64,000 bases of DNA from Balaenoptera acutorostrata. Its lineage: Eukaryota > Chordata > Mammalia > Artiodactyla > Balaenopteridae. The position numbers and the translations under genes were made by a program. Under the pieces are notes generated by a model, which saw only the letters and a list, made by a program, of their open reading frames with translations, searched no databases and was not told the origin of the DNA. The DNA is taken from assembly GCF_949987535.1 (NCBI RefSeq), contig NC_080069.1, positions 43,265,269-43,329,268 on the forward strand, in the 5' to 3' direction. Of this stretch, positions 25,590 to 40,899 are shown in pieces. How positions within the stretch are numbered: the first letter of the stretch is position 1; every line of letters starts with the position of its first letter.

Positions 25590-25840
25590 CCTAATGGGTG
25601 AGGGGGGTCAAAGGGTACAAATTTTCAGTTATAAAATGAATAAGTCAGGGGGGTGAAATGTACAGCATTGTGGCTATAGTTAATAATACTGTAGTGCATA
25701 TTTCAAAGGTAGGAGAGTGGATCTTGAATGGTCTCATTACAAGAAAATAAATTTTTTATAACTGTATATGGTGATGGCTGTTAACTGGACTTACTGTGGT
25801 GATCATTTAGCAATATATACAAATATCGAATAGGGGAGAT
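25590..25840 (+). mobile_element. L1 3' end, sense
   Basis: The text CAGTTATAAAATGAATAAGT, CTATAGTTAATAATACTGTA and GATCTTGAATGGTCTCATTA is an old L1 3' UTR. It pairs with an inverted copy at 26235-26550. Confidence 0.75.
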
Positions 25841-26234
25841 CTAAGTCTACTTCTGCTTCTGTTTGGCTCACACACACATACTTATGAGCATATTTTGAAA
25901 AGCATTTGAAGAAGTACTACCTTCTGTTCTGGGAACAGCTGCACAGCCCATCCCTGCAAGGGGAGGCCTGCCCAGACCAAGCCTTGAAGAAAACCACAGG
26001 GGCAACTGGGTGATTTCCTTTCCTGCCATTGTCCGACTCAGTGGGACTCCTGCTGACACCCTCCCCTCTCTGGTACACACCCCAGCTCCCAAGGAGCAAC
26101 ATGGCTTTTATCTTCAGGCTGGCCATTTACTTTATCATGCCCAAGGATCTTTCCAGCAGCTTAAGGGGAGGAGAGAATTTTTTTTCAATGTACTTTACCA
26201 TTTTAATGGACTATAGGGGAAAAGAGAGACTGAA

Positions 26235-26550
26235 TTTTTTTTTTAATTGAGGGGTCAGTGACATAACATTATATTAGTTTCAGGTATACAACATAAATGA
26301 TTTGATATTTGTATATATTGCTAAATGATCACCACAGTAAGTCCAGTTAACAGCCGTCACCATACACAGTCACAAAACAATTTTTTTTCTTGTAATGAGA
26401 CCGTTCAAGATCCACTCTCCTACCTTTGAAATATGCACTACAGTTTATTAACTATAGTCACCATGCTGTACATTACACCCCCATGACTTATTCATTTTAT
26501 AACTGAAAATTGGTACCTTTTGACGCCCCTCACCCATTAGGGGAGGGGAG
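26235..26550 (-). mobile_element. L1 3' end, antisense
   Basis: This is the reverse complement of the same L1 3' end as at 25590-25840 (TTGTAATGAGACCGTTCAAG, TTATTCATTTTATAACTGAA), preceded by a T run that is the inverted A tail. Confidence 0.8.
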
Positions 26551-27166
26551 AATTCTTGGCCTTATGAGACAAGCCCTAAGTCTGAATAGGGGGGGGTCAG
26601 GGGAGTGGGGAAAAAACTGAAGAGGAAGAGGCTCTGTTCTTGGGGGTTCCCAGTCTGAAGAACAGGAAGAGGCTGTGCCTCTATACTCAGTATCCTAGTG
26701 CTGTTTTTTCCCTCCATAGCCCCCTTTCCCCTCCTCAGGGGGTCCTGCTGAGCACTTCCCGGTACACAATGGGGAGCTGGAGGTGGGGTAGGAGGGGAAA
26801 GGAAGTGAAGCGGGAGGGTTAGGAAGAAGGCTGAGAGCAAGCCTCACTGGAAACCTGTAGCACAACCTCCAGGGGGCAGTGGCGGGGCTGGAACGGCCCT
26901 CCTCTAGAAGGTAAGGGACGGGTTGGGCCACAGGCTGGACTGATGGAGAAGTCAGCCTCTGCTCCTCAAACGTGGGGTCCCACCTGGGGTCCCACACCAG
27001 CACGAGCATTTCCATTTAAATTCTACCACTAAAACCACCCTTATACTTTCATTCCTTTGGGTCTTCAATTCAGCAAACAACTGCTTACTGCGGGGGTGTA
27101 AGGTATTGCTTTTGGGTGTCAAGAGGGTATTTTGGTTTTCCAGAGCCTCTATCAAATGCCCCCAGG

Positions 27167-27500
27167 AGCTTCCCTGGTGGCGCAGTGGTTAAGAATCCAC
27201 CTGCCAATGCAGGGGACACGGGTTCGAGCCCTGGTCCGGGAAGATCCCACATGCTGCGGAGCAACAAAGCCCGTGTGCCACAACTACTGAGCCTGCGCTC
27301 TAGAGCCCGCGAGCCACAACTGCTGAGCCCACGCGCCACAGCTACTGAAGCCCACGCGCCTAGAGCCCGTGCTCCGCAACAAGAGAAGCCACCGCAATGA
27401 GAAGCCCGCGCACCGCAACGAAGAGTGACCCCCGCTCACCGCAACTAGAGAAAGCCCTCGCACAGCAACGAAGGCCCAATGCAACCAAAAAAAAAAAAAA
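27167..27500 (+). mobile_element. CHR-type SINE, long form
   Basis: Full-length head to A tail. AAATGCCCCCAG on both sides is the target-site duplication. Confidence 0.95.
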
Positions 27501-29149
27501 ATGCCCCCAGAAGGGGGCAACTTAATACCACCCTTGTGGGGATTAGTTCATTAGATGGGGTGGTGCAGGTGGTAGTGAGGAAAACATGTGGAATTCCAAG
27601 AGAAGCCTTTTTGGGTGTAGGTGGGGACAGGCTGGTGTTTATAGGGTGAGTGGTTATCAGGGGAAGCTTCCAGGAAGAGATGCTCTGGAGCTTGGAGGGC
27701 CTCAGATTGAAGGGGAAATTGCAGTCTCAGCCCTATAGCCCTTGAATAAGCCCAGGTGGCCGAAAGCAAAGTGGTGATGACAACAAAGCCTACTCACCTA
27801 CTACATCCCAATCTCGGTTCCACTCTCTCCCTCCCTCATCCACCGCCCATAACATGCCCCAGTCCCACCTTTCTGTCAATTCATCCTACAAAGTGAACAC
27901 CTGAACACAGTTTATGGGCTTCCCCCCCTCCCCGCCCCACCTTCTCCAAAGTACCTGTGTTTTAATGGAAAACTTTGTAAGTAAGTCCCAGAAGAATGAC
28001 TCCAAAGCTGTACAAGATATTCTAAGGCAGAGTCTTCCCTCTGGCACCTCATCCTCAAAGGACCTCACATATAGGCAACTGCCAGGGCCATCTACCTTCT
28101 TAAGCCTCAATATCCTCAGCTAAAAAAGTGAGCAGCAGAATCAGGTCATTTTCCAGGTCCCTTCCAACTCTGATGTATGAGGTCTTAACATTTTGAGATT
28201 CCACAGACTCCCATGCTGAGCGCACAGGGCCAGCCAGCTCTTGTTAGTCTGTGGTTTGGCACCACTGCCCAGCAGGCACTTATTAAATCAGTGGATGTGG
28301 TCCCTGCTGGCCTGGAAGGAGAGCACTAAGCTCCAAAAACTTCCTGTAGCAGGCCTCCTTCCGGGAGTGCCGCTCAGAGGGGTGAGGAACGAAACCATTC
28401 AGGTCCCTGGCAGGGCTCCAAAATCCTGTTCGCTAGTACTTTTGCCCTGTCTGCACGGAGAACCAGTGACTGAAAACATCTGGAGGCCTGATCGAAGACC
28501 TGGGTGACTTCTCTCTCCTTCCTCTGGGGGTGGCTGTTCTTGACCCTGGTAATCCAGGTTGACCTTTGCCAATGCCCCTTCCCATCCAATCTTCTGTACT
28601 TCATTGGGCAACAACTCTCTAATGAAATCCACATGAATCCAGCTGCTAACAGCTCCTGGAAGGGCTGTAGGATCTAACACCTACCCTGCATTCCTTGAAC
28701 CCTAGTAGCTAGGGGAAAGAGGGCTGAGACGCAGCTCTTGCGGCTCTGGATCTTACAGTTGAATTGTGGAAAAAGGGAGCAGGTGGGAAGAGAAAAATGC
28801 CAATGACGAGGGCTTGCTAAAGGCGGGGAAGGCAGCTGCAGGCGAGGAATGCACGGGGTAGTGACAGGGCTGCTGGGTGGTCCAGCTGAGCCCCCCAGGC
28901 TCAGGCCTGCCCCTTGCCAGTGGCCTCAGTCATGCTGACAACCACGCTGACCCTGGGAGTCAGGACTGGGCTGGGAGGTTGGAGCGTATGTGTCACTGAC
29001 CTGGTGGCCCAGGGTTGCCTGTCCTTCCTTTCCCTGTTGTGACTGGGGATTTGTTCCAATGTTCCTTGGGTCTCGAGTTATCTTAGGAAATATTTACTGA
29101 GCACCTATAACATATGTGCCTGGTGCCAGGGAAAGATACATTAGCGAGT

Positions 29150-29265
29150 ACAGTCGTCCTTCGTTATCCGCGGAGGATTGGTTTGAGGACCCACTGAGGA
29201 TACCAAATTCCAAGGGTTTGAGTCCCACCGTCGGCCCTCGATATCCGCGGATATGGTGGGCCGAT
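29150..29265 (+). mobile_element. Tigger/MER2-like DNA transposon fragment
   Basis: ACAGTCGTCCTTCGTTATCC, then GCGGAGGATTGGTTTGAGGA and CCTCGATATCCGCGGATAT, match the terminal region of mariner-Tigger elements as remembered. It is internally deleted. Confidence 0.65.
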
Positions 29266-29582
29266 TGTGTAGCAGACTCCATTCCTGCGCTCCAGTCCCA
29301 CTTGCTTGTATATCCTGTCCACTACAAGTCACTACGTCTCAGGCACACCGGTGGGGTGGGGTGAGGGTGCTTGGAGGTCCAGAGGCAGGAGAGCCACCCG
29401 GCAGTGCTGGGTCTCTCTGATTCCGACTCCGTCCCTCAGCTTCTCTGGGGTACAGTGCTTGGATACAGGATTCCCTCCAGCTAAGGTCAGAGCTCTGATT
29501 CACTCTAGCTTTTCTCCCCACCCAAGGCAAGAACCCATGAAATAAATACAGCAGGTTAGAAGGAGAGATAAGCTGCTTGAGG

Positions 29583-29588
29583 TTTATT
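29583..29588 (-). terminator. NUDT2: NUDT2 poly(A) signal (AATAAA on the - strand)
   Basis: A canonical signal reading toward lower coordinates, about 250 nt beyond the NUDT2 stop codon. Confidence 0.8.
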
Positions 29589-29839
29589 CATAAAGTATAA
29601 GGATGCATTCACTGGGCTTGGCCTTTTTTTTTTTTTTTAAAAAACTCCTTTCCCTTCCTTTCCACCCAGCTGAGATTTTTGCTTGCTCTTCTCTGAGGGT
29701 CCTCAGCTGATTTTACCAGCCTGTCTGCAATCTGCTATAATGAGCCAAAGACCGGCACAGGCTTCCCTGGAAGCAAAGGTAGTTCACCTCAGAAGCCCTC
29801 AAGGACCCTACGGAGGCAAAAGACCCTGATCTGGTGAGT

Positions 29840-32355
<2,516 letters not shown>

Positions 32356-32954
32356 CTAACAAAAAAGATGTTCGAAGTTACACAAAACAGGAAGATCCAT
32401 ACTGGGGGCAGCACTCTGGTGCTGCAGAGTAGCACAGACCAGCTAGCAGTGACCTCATCACCTACAGACAAAGGCAGCATGCTGAGAACCAATGGGGGGA
32501 AACCAGGAGTCAGAGACAGACCTTTGTGTGTAACTGCAGGACCTTGGTCCCTACCTGTTACTGTAGCTCTATCCCAACTCCTCCAGGTCTCCCAGCTAAA
32601 ACAGGGCTGGCGTGTGTATGTAGAGACTGGAGATCCTCAGAAGCAACCCCACTGAAACTGGAGAGATGCGGGGAATGGGAGAGATGCAGTACAATATTAT
32701 CATCAAATTCACAATCCTATTTCCCTCAGCCTCCAACCTGAGTCTCTGGAGCAAAGAGACCCCAACAATGTGGTTTCTGATGGCTCAGAAGGGTCACTTA
32801 GAAAGGGTAGCTTAGTGTACTAAAAATTTATTATTGATTTTTTTTCAATCTTTTATCCGTTTTGGAATGTTATACATTCACATGGTTCAAAACTCAAAAT
32901 ATAAAGGGGAACACATGGTAGGAAGTCTCTTTCCTACCCCATCAGAGGTGAACT

Positions 32955-33175
32955 AGCAGAGTAGTCAAGAGTGTGAACCTGGAGCCTGGGTTCAAGTTCT
33001 GACTCTGCCATGTATTCACTGTGTGATTAGCTCCTAAGCCTGTTTCCATAGCTGTAAGACAGGATAGTAATAGCTCTACTGTAAAGAGCTGCTATGAGGA
33101 TTACATGACTTAACTTTTGTAAAGTGCTTTAGAACAGTGCTTGGAATGTAATCTCAGTAGATTTCATTATGCACA
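32955..33175 (+). mobile_element. MIR SINE
   Basis: It contains GTGAACCTGGAGCCTGGGTT, then TTCTGACTCTGCCATGTATT and the GAACAGTGCTTGGAATG end, a nearly complete MIR. Confidence 0.88.
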
Positions 33176-33534
33176 GACAAATGTCTGAAGGATACACATC
33201 ATTAATACTGTTTTCTGGGGGGGATGAGATTATGGGGAGACTTCCATTTTCTGCTCCATATATATCTGTATTATTTGGAAATGTACAGAGAACATTTATT
33301 ATTTTTATAATCAGAAATACAATGAAGACAGACTTTTTTAGTCTGTTCCATTTAGCCTTTTTTCCATTTCAGAAAAAAATGTCAACAACAACAAACGACA
33401 GGAAGGGAGTAGGAATATCTGCAGAAGTGAAAAAAAAATTCATCATCTGAAGGAGGACATGTAATCAAGGTAACAAAATATATGGAAGATCCTTTATGTG
33501 AAGCCCTGCAAAAGAAAAACTTGTACCATTTGTT

Positions 33535-34010
33535 CACTCGACAAATATTTATTGAGTACCTACTATGTACCAAGTACTGTGCTTGGCCTTTGCCCTCACA
33601 AGAATATAGAACATAGTTTATATTCTAGTGGAAGAGGCAGGCTTTAATCAAATAGTTAAGCAAATTTAAAAATAATTGCCAATAAGGTATGTGCTCCAAA
33701 GGGGAAATGTGTGATTGGTAACTTAACCCTGACTGAGGGATCAAGGAATGCTTCCTGGAAGAAGGGATGTTTGAGCAGAGAAGTAAAGGATGAGTAGAAG
33801 GTAAGCTGTCAAAGGGAAAGAGGAGAGATTTGTTCCAGGTAGAGGGAACAGCATGGGCAAAGGTTCCGAGGTGAGACAGCAGAACTGAAAGAAAACCAGG
33901 TGTCTCAAATGCAGCGGAGGCCTGAGAGAGTGGCCCAGGCAGGGAGAGGCCCGAGTCGGAGGGTCTCATCTCCAAGATTCCAGGGCCAAAGAAGGAGCTG
34001 GTGCTCACAG
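33535..34010 (-). mobile_element. L2-like LINE 3' region, antisense
   Basis: It opens with CAAATATTTATTGAGTACCT, the reverse complement of the L2 3' end, and continues with GGCAAAGGTTCCGAGG-type text shared with other copies in this window. Confidence 0.55.
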
Positions 34011-34309
34011 GTGGCAGAGCTGATGCTGAAAGGGTGGCTGGAGTAGATGCTGATGGTCTCCATGGCCCCCTTGTTGGTGCTCAATCAAGATGAGCTTGCA
34101 TTTGTCAAAGGCCTAAAAATCAGACCCAAATTACAACCTGTTCCAGGGCAATTCTCAGGACTACCAACAGATGGTAATGTTACTCTAGAGAACAGTGGTT
34201 CCTTACCCAAAAAACCAAGCACACCCAACACTGTGACCTTTCCAAACCTTTCTACACCTGTAATGAGAGTTTTTAAGGGTTGGAAATAATCTCAGAATGG
34301 GTTTTTGAA

Positions 34310-34600
34310 ATGGTCTGTGCTCTCATTTACTGTTGGTGGGAGATTAAAATAGCATATCCCCTTAGGAGGACAATTTGGTAATAATTATCAAAACATAAAA
34401 TGCACATTCCCTTAGACCCAGGAATTCCAATTCTAGGCATACTGACATATAGAAATACATGTTTAAGATGTACACACACACACAAAAAGAAAAAAAGGGC
34501 AGAAACAAATATCAATATGGGAATGGTTAAATAAGTACAGTATTTCATCTATATGATGGAAGATTATGAGGCCCTTAAAAAAATGAGGTAGAGTCAAACG
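34310..34600 (+). mobile_element. Old L1 ORF2 3' fragment
   Basis: The order TTACTGTTGGTGGGAGATTA, GACCCAGGAATTCCAATTCT, AGAAATACATG and AATGGTTAAATAAG is that of old L1 ORF2, with no open frame left. Confidence 0.7.
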
Positions 34601-36452
34601 TGCTGCTTGTAAAAAGATTTTCAGTGGAAAAAGAACGGTTCATAACAGTATGTAAAGTATGGTTCTTTTTGAGTTTAAAATTCATATGTAAACTGGTATC
34701 AGGCTTTTACTAAATATGGTGTTCTGTTTCCCTGGCCTCCCTATTTATGCTGAGAACGTTCCTTATTCTGGAAGCCAGAAGGAACCCTGTCACCAAAGAA
34801 CTGGTGAAGCAAGATTTCAAATGACTGGTTCCAGGTTTAGGCAGAAACAGGTACCTGATCCCATGCTTTCCTATCAAGATGCTCAGAAGGTATTAGCAAG
34901 TTATAGGTGTAGGGCACCTGGCCCCTGCTTCGAGTGGAGTCCCATGGAATGGATGTTGGAGCCCCTCAATAAGCTTAGGGATCCCAGACTAGTGGGCACA
35001 GTGCCCTCCCTCCACACCACTGCCATCGCCAATACAGCATGAGGAAACAAAGATGCTGCATGGGGGGCCAAGAAAGACAGGCCTGGGGTGGCCATGTGGA
35101 ACTACTGGGGAGACGGGAGCAGGCCAATATTTTCCTGTGGGGAGGAGGCTTAGGTCACTGACAGGGGCGCACCCATCAAAAATGTATCTCAGTAGATAGC
35201 AGTATTCAGCGGTGACCACATCTAAGAAGCAGACTGACCAACGGTTCATCTTGATGGAACAAGAAGAGCTAGGATCAGATAGATGCTCACTTTCTCTCTA
35301 TGCTCTGCACCCACAGAGAGGCCAGAAAGGCAGAACTCCTATTTGCCCTTCAATTGCTTGGCTTGAGCCAGCCGTCCTCTAGAATTTCTTCCTTCCCCAT
35401 CCATTTAACCACCTCCTCATCCTTTCAGCAACAACTCAGATGTCACCTCTTCTGTGAAGCCTTCTGGCTTCTAATCACTCCATCTTCTGGGCCTTTAACA
35501 TGGCTTGAATAATCTTCTACTGTAGGGTTTGATAAGAGAAACAGAACACTCTGAGCAACGGTAAAGTAAGAATTTAGTATAGGGATTAGACCTTGTCCAA
35601 TTAGGAAGTTGATGGAGAAATCCACACAACTCTGTTACTTCTGCATCTGGTGTTAGGCCTGAAGTCTCTGTAAGTCGGTGAGGCCAGCAGTTGGGAAGAA
35701 AAGCTGGCTGTGAAGTGGAGGAGAGAAAGAACTGGAACCTGTGAGAACAAATCGACTTCTGTTCACTGTCTCCAAGCTCACTGACTCGGGTGAGTTGCAG
35801 GAGAAGCAAGGGCCCTTTGCCACAGAGCTGAACGTACATCTAGCCTAGGACTGTCAGAGCAGCTGAAGGAGGAGATTCAGCAGGCGTTGGGGAGCTGCAG
35901 GCCTGGGTGCTGTCCTGCACCACCAAGGTGAGCCAGCAGATCAGTGTCAAAAGGTAGGCACTGCCATCATGCCCGGTATCCTTCACAGTGTACTGGCCAC
36001 TACTTCACTTCCGTTTTCCAAATACTGCACAAAATTTTCTTGAGGTCAACCCCAATTGGAACCATACAGGAAGGGAATCCTGGGAAACTCGGTTCCAGCT
36101 CAGCTAAGTGGACACAGTACAAAGCCACCACAAGCACGCATGCCTAGTATGGCAAATCTTTGTCTGTACCTCTGGCAGGTAAGAGCCAGACTATGAGCTG
36201 TCTCCTGGGACCCAGCACAGCAGCTCTCAACAGATGTTCATTGACTCAACAGAACTGTCTCCCCACCTCCCACTCAAACAAATGTTCAGGGTACGTTCTG
36301 GGACTTTGGGAAATAGCCCAGTGTTTTCCTGAGGAGTGCCATTTACATAAAAGTCAATGGAGCTATTGTTGGAGGTTTTCTGTTTTTCTGGAGACCATGG
36401 AGCTGAAACTGTCCTGGGGTTTGAAAGTAGCCAGATTTCTCTCTCTCTCCCT

Positions 36453-36455
<3 letters not shown>

Positions 36456-36496
<41 letters not shown>
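36456..36496. repeat. (CA)n microsatellite
   Basis: About 20 CA units, preceded by a short CT run. Confidence 0.97.
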
Positions 36497-36498
<2 letters not shown>

Positions 36499-36984
36499 CT
36501 GGCACGCACAAACTCTGAGTGGATTCAAACCTCAGGGGGTTAAAGAACACAGCGTCTAATATGCAAAGATGCCTGCAGCCAGGATTGCGGAGGTGAGAAC
36601 TCCAGGCTGACAGCAGGCAATTCACACTTCAGAAAAGTGGCAAAGTGCCTTAGGTGGTTAAAAAAACCCGAACAAAAAAACCCTCAATGTCATCAGAAGG
36701 TTCCAGAAGCTAATGAAAAGTACTCTTGGCTTTCTCTATAGATAGAGTTCCCTCACAGCCTAGGAGGTTCAGGACTTAGGTGCCAAAACATAATTCACAG
36801 ATAATGGCTATACTGATGTGCTGTGTTCCAATATTTTCATCAAATTAATCAGAGTGCTACTGCAAGCATAGTTCAACCCCCAAAGCCCTCATAAATGTAC
36901 CTTTACATACAGAAAGAGCTCTCCAAATCCTACCCCCCGACTTGTTCCTCCTAGTGTAAAATCCCTCTAGCAGAAACAGTATTT

Positions 36985-37210
36985 CACCCCACCATGTTAT
37001 CAATTAAGCATGTATCCTGTGCAAGGTTCTTTACGTATATCTTTTCTAATGCTCAAGACAACTCTTCACAATAAGCATTATTATCTCCAGTTTACGATGA
37101 GGAAACTGAGATTCAGAAAGTTTAAAATACTTGCCCAAAGGCATAGCTGGTCTGTGAATGCTGAGATTTGAATTCAAGTAAGTCTAACTCCAAAATCTGT
37201 ATTTTTTTCC
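36985..37210 (-). mobile_element. MIR SINE
   Basis: TTATTATCTCCAGTTTACGA, then GAGGAAACTGAGATTCAG and TTGCCCAAAGGCATAGCTGG, is the reverse complement of the MIR core. Confidence 0.88.
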
Positions 37211-38204
37211 CTTTATACTGCTTTGCTTACCGTGAAAGAGCAGGGCTTAGGGCACAAGTAGCCCTGAGAGAGAACACGAAAATGATTTATAAAATCATTT
37301 CCAGTTCCAAAATTCCCACACTTTGATCTATATTCATATGGAGGATTTTAAATATGTCTAACTGGACTCCTTTCTACAGAAGAGGTTTTAGTTGGAGGGT
37401 GGTATAGATGAAGGTCTTGGTGCCCAAAGACAATCCTGGAGGGGTAAAGTGTAGTCTGAGGCCCCTAAACTTTGTGTCTCTGATAAAGGTTTCTATGCCT
37501 CTTCTGCTTTTTTTCTGGGAAGCAGGAACCTATAACCACACGTTCAAAACCATACCGAGTAGCCTGAGGGTTCCCAAGCACCAAGTACTGGGGACACACT
37601 GGATGCTAGCCTGGGGGAAGCACACAAATTCCTAACTTAGGGCACTGGTGTCCTGGAAATTTGCCCAGGCCACTCCACTGCGAGGAGGAAGGCCAACCCT
37701 GCCTGCCCACAAGCAACTTTGTGACTGCTCATGTTTCTCTCACTTCCCACATCCCAGTGGTCTTTTCTCCAATTCTCCAAGTCCCTTCTTCCCTTTCAAA
37801 GGAGTGGGCAGAAATGAGGCTCCCATCTTTGAATAAAGCTCTCTCTTACAACAACAGCAAAAAGATAAAACTAAAAAGAAAGAAAGAAAAAAGCTCCCAA
37901 CTACCATAAATTGAATAAAAATGTTCCCTCAACTGCACCTTTCCCTGGACATCTGCCACTCTCTTTTCTCACAGAGACCAAGCTGCTGAGTCACCTTGCT
38001 ATCTTTGCCATTTGGCTGAGGGAGGAAACAGGAGATTTCACCTGTAATGACATGAATATTGGCTTCTAGGATGAAGCCAAGTCAGACAAGGTTGGGACAA
38101 AAATCATTTCTAGTGAAGGAGATCTGTTAAATGGCCTATTAGTGCCACCTGCTGTACAATTCTGGAAAGCAAACACAGGGAATTCTAATACTAGAGCCTG
38201 AAAG

Positions 38205-38960
38205 GATTCATTCGCTCATCTAATGTGTGTTGAGTGTGTCCCATTCGACAGGCAGTGTAACAGGATTGAAGAGTAGATAGGAAGCTGAATACTAGTGAAA
38301 GTGGAAGATGTTTAAACAGACAAGTTACCAAATGTGTTTTTTGCATCACAAGGGTATGTGTAAGATGTAAATGTAGCAAAGAAGGGGTGATATCTTTAGG
38401 TCAAGGGGTACGCCATAAGGATTTTGAGGGATGACTAGGAGTTTACCAAGCAGAATAAAGGTGGCAAGGGACACTCCAGGCCAAGGGAGGAGTGTGAGCA
38501 AAGACCGTCAAGCACAAGATGACATCCCATTGATAAAACTTAGTTTCTATCCCGCAGGCAATGAGGAGCCTTGGACTGGTTTTGGACATGGCTGTAGTAT
38601 GGTTAGGTTGACATTTTACAGAGACATTCTGACAGCAAGGAAAGTGGAGAAAGAATTAGAAGGCAAGGAGGCCAACCAGTTACAAGCCTGTTGCCAATAG
38701 TCCAGATGACAAATGATACAGAGTCAAATTAAGGCAGAGGCAGTGAGAAAGGAGAGGAAGGGATGAATTTGAGAGGTCTCAAAGAGAAAATCAACACTAT
38801 TTGATGTTTCATTGTCCAAGGGAGAGGGAAAGGGAGAGGTATTTGGTTTGAGTGACTAGGTAGGAGTAGAATGTACGCAAATGATTCCTGTTTGAGACAA
38901 GTTGAATTTGAAGTGCTATAGACTACCCACAAGGTAAATGGACACATGAGTCTAGAGTTC
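38205..38960 (-). mobile_element. L2-like LINE remnant, antisense
   Basis: It starts with a TTGAGTGTGTCCCATTCGAC section like the reversed L2 end and follows the same order of words as 43.6-44.5 kb. Assignment is tentative. Confidence 0.4.
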
Positions 38961-39689
38961 AGTGATCACCTCATCCCATCGCTTCATTTCCCAAGGCTGA
39001 AATTTCCTGTTAGAGAAAGATTTTGCTTCCACTGTAGGTATCTCTGCAGCCCACCTCCCTCCATTTGGGTAAAGCTGCTTGTACATCTGGTATTCCAAGT
39101 ATTTTCATCCTCTTTCAGTCAGAAACAGCACGGCACAACACAGAAAAGCATGGCTGGCTTCGCAGTGTGACTTAGCTCCCTAATTTAACGGTGTCTTACT
39201 TTGAGCAAAATACTTAACTTTTCTAGGCCTCATTTTCCTCATCTTACAAACAAGGAAACAAAAACCTACTATTCACGGTTGCTGTAGAGTTTAAAATAAA
39301 TAATGTATATGTAGGGTCTGACATAGACGTACTGAATATATGAGTCACGCTTACCCCTGTATCATACAAGATTATCAGAAAGCTTCTCTATGTTATGTTT
39401 TAAGGGCATGCTCTTAGCTTTTATTGACAGTTGAATCAAGAAATGGCTTTTCACATTTTCTGCAAAACTACCGGTGATCACACCATGTATATCCCTGATG
39501 GCCCCACAAGATAAATTCCTCTTGATATAGCTACTAGGAAGAAATTCCACTCTTTTGAAGAATGTATTGCTTCCTGAATTATTAGTTATTTAACTGACAA
39601 GTTTTGAACTAAATTGGGTACTCAGTTACAGTACATCTGCTGGCTCCATTGGCTAGTATTGGCTTGTTTCTATTATGAAGATAACAGCT

Positions 39690-39900
39690 ATCGTTTTTGG
39701 AAGAGTTACTACTTGTCAGGCACTGTGCCAAGTGCTTTACCTTTGTTATTTCACTTAATCTTCACAACAACCCCACGAGGCACTACTGCCAGTTTTCAGA
39801 AGAGGAAAAAGGAAATTACAGCTCAGACATGTGTCTGGGTAGTAACTCAAAAGCAGATCTGCCTGTCTCCCAACATCACTGCTCTCAACCTCGACTCTAC
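39690..39900 (-). mobile_element. MIR SINE
   Basis: TTGTCAGGCACTGTGCCAAG and CTTAATCTTCACAACAACCC are the reversed MIR core. A second, sense, decayed MIR lies at about 39175-39320. Confidence 0.8.
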
Positions 39901-40512
39901 ATTAGCTACATTTGCCTATTTGATTGCATTCAGCTTATTTTAATTTGTCATTCATACATTTTCCCCTTAGGAGATATAATAAATACATAAGGTCCAAACT
40001 AAGCCACAACAAGGAAAAAGGAAGTTATTTTTTTAGGTAGTGGGACTCCCGTGTGACTTTCTATATTTCTGCTATAATTGCCACGATATTATCCATTCAA
40101 TAAATGAAGCAATTAGAAAATATAAAACCTCTTTTGGAAAGTAGGCAGGGTTTAAAAGGTAACAACAATGTTAAAACTGAGGCCCAAGGAGGGGAAGGAA
40201 TGGCCCTCGGGTCGCTGGGCCCTACACCCGTAACTCTGGGCTTCCGACGACCCACCCGATCACCACTTGCACGAGGGCAAGCAAGGCTCGTGGGGCCACT
40301 GATCCCTTCTCCCTACGCATACAGGAAAACTGAGGTCCTGCGAGCGTCTGGGGCCTGGCCTAACCACGCCCCACTGCCAGCTTGGAGGAGGGAACGACCA
40401 CCTCTGACCCCACAGCGACGGGAGGTTAGTCAGCTGCAGACTTCCATAGCTCCGAGCCTCACTTCCGCCGCGGAGAACTAAAGCCAATGGACCCTCCCTA
40501 AGGTTACTCACC

Positions 40513-40640
40513 TTCCGAAGTGGAATGAGGCAGGAGGCGGGCCTTGAACGGAGACCGGGGGTACGTCGACCAATCCGGAGAGCTCGATTTCGCTTTGGGC
40601 GACCAACAGCTCCGGGCAGAAGGATTCTGGACCCGCCTCA
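40513..40640 (-). other. NUDT2: NUDT2 non-coding exon 1 (start approximate)
   Basis: Defined by the donor GGAAG|GTGAGT on the - strand at 40511-40510. The transcription start within the GC-rich block is a guess. Confidence 0.55.
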
Positions 40641-40899
40641 AAGGTGAGGTTCTCTCACTTAGAACATCGCGAGATCTTCACTTGAGCGGAGTAATTGGTT
40701 GAAAGATCGAAAGACGGAAATTGAGAGTTACGCCCACCGTTTCCTTAGTTCCCTGATTGGTCTTCTAGAAGAGAAGGCGGCCCACGTCCACGAGTTCCCT
40801 GGATGCCCATTGGTGAATGGTGCTGGTCTGCCAGCGCGCGGGCGTCGGCGCGGGCGTTCGAACCGGCGCTTGGCGGTGTTACCATGGGGATGCGGCCTG

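Larger units (their letters stand above)
22362..29560. other. MYORG-NUDT2 intergenic interval, repeat-rich, no gene seen
   Basis: It contains three SINEs, two MIRs, two L1 3' ends in inverted orientation and a Tigger/MER2-like fragment, listed separately. The unique parts (24.3-25.5, 26.6-27.1, 27.5-29.1 kb) have only short, composition-driven frames. Confidence 0.6.
32356..40512 (-). other. NUDT2: NUDT2 intron 1 (about 8.2 kb)
   Basis: It contains MIRs (32955-33175, 36985-37210, 39175-39320, 39690-39900), L2-like antisense text (33535-34010 and 38205-38960), an old L1 (34310-34600), a CA repeat and a CTCF-like motif at 38142-38155. The rest looks unique, with no coding frame that I recognise. 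Confidence 0.6.

Noticed and set aside
29116..29364. Open frames near 29.1-29.3 kb as small proteins
   Set aside because: They run across a Tigger/MER2-like transposon fragment on both strands.
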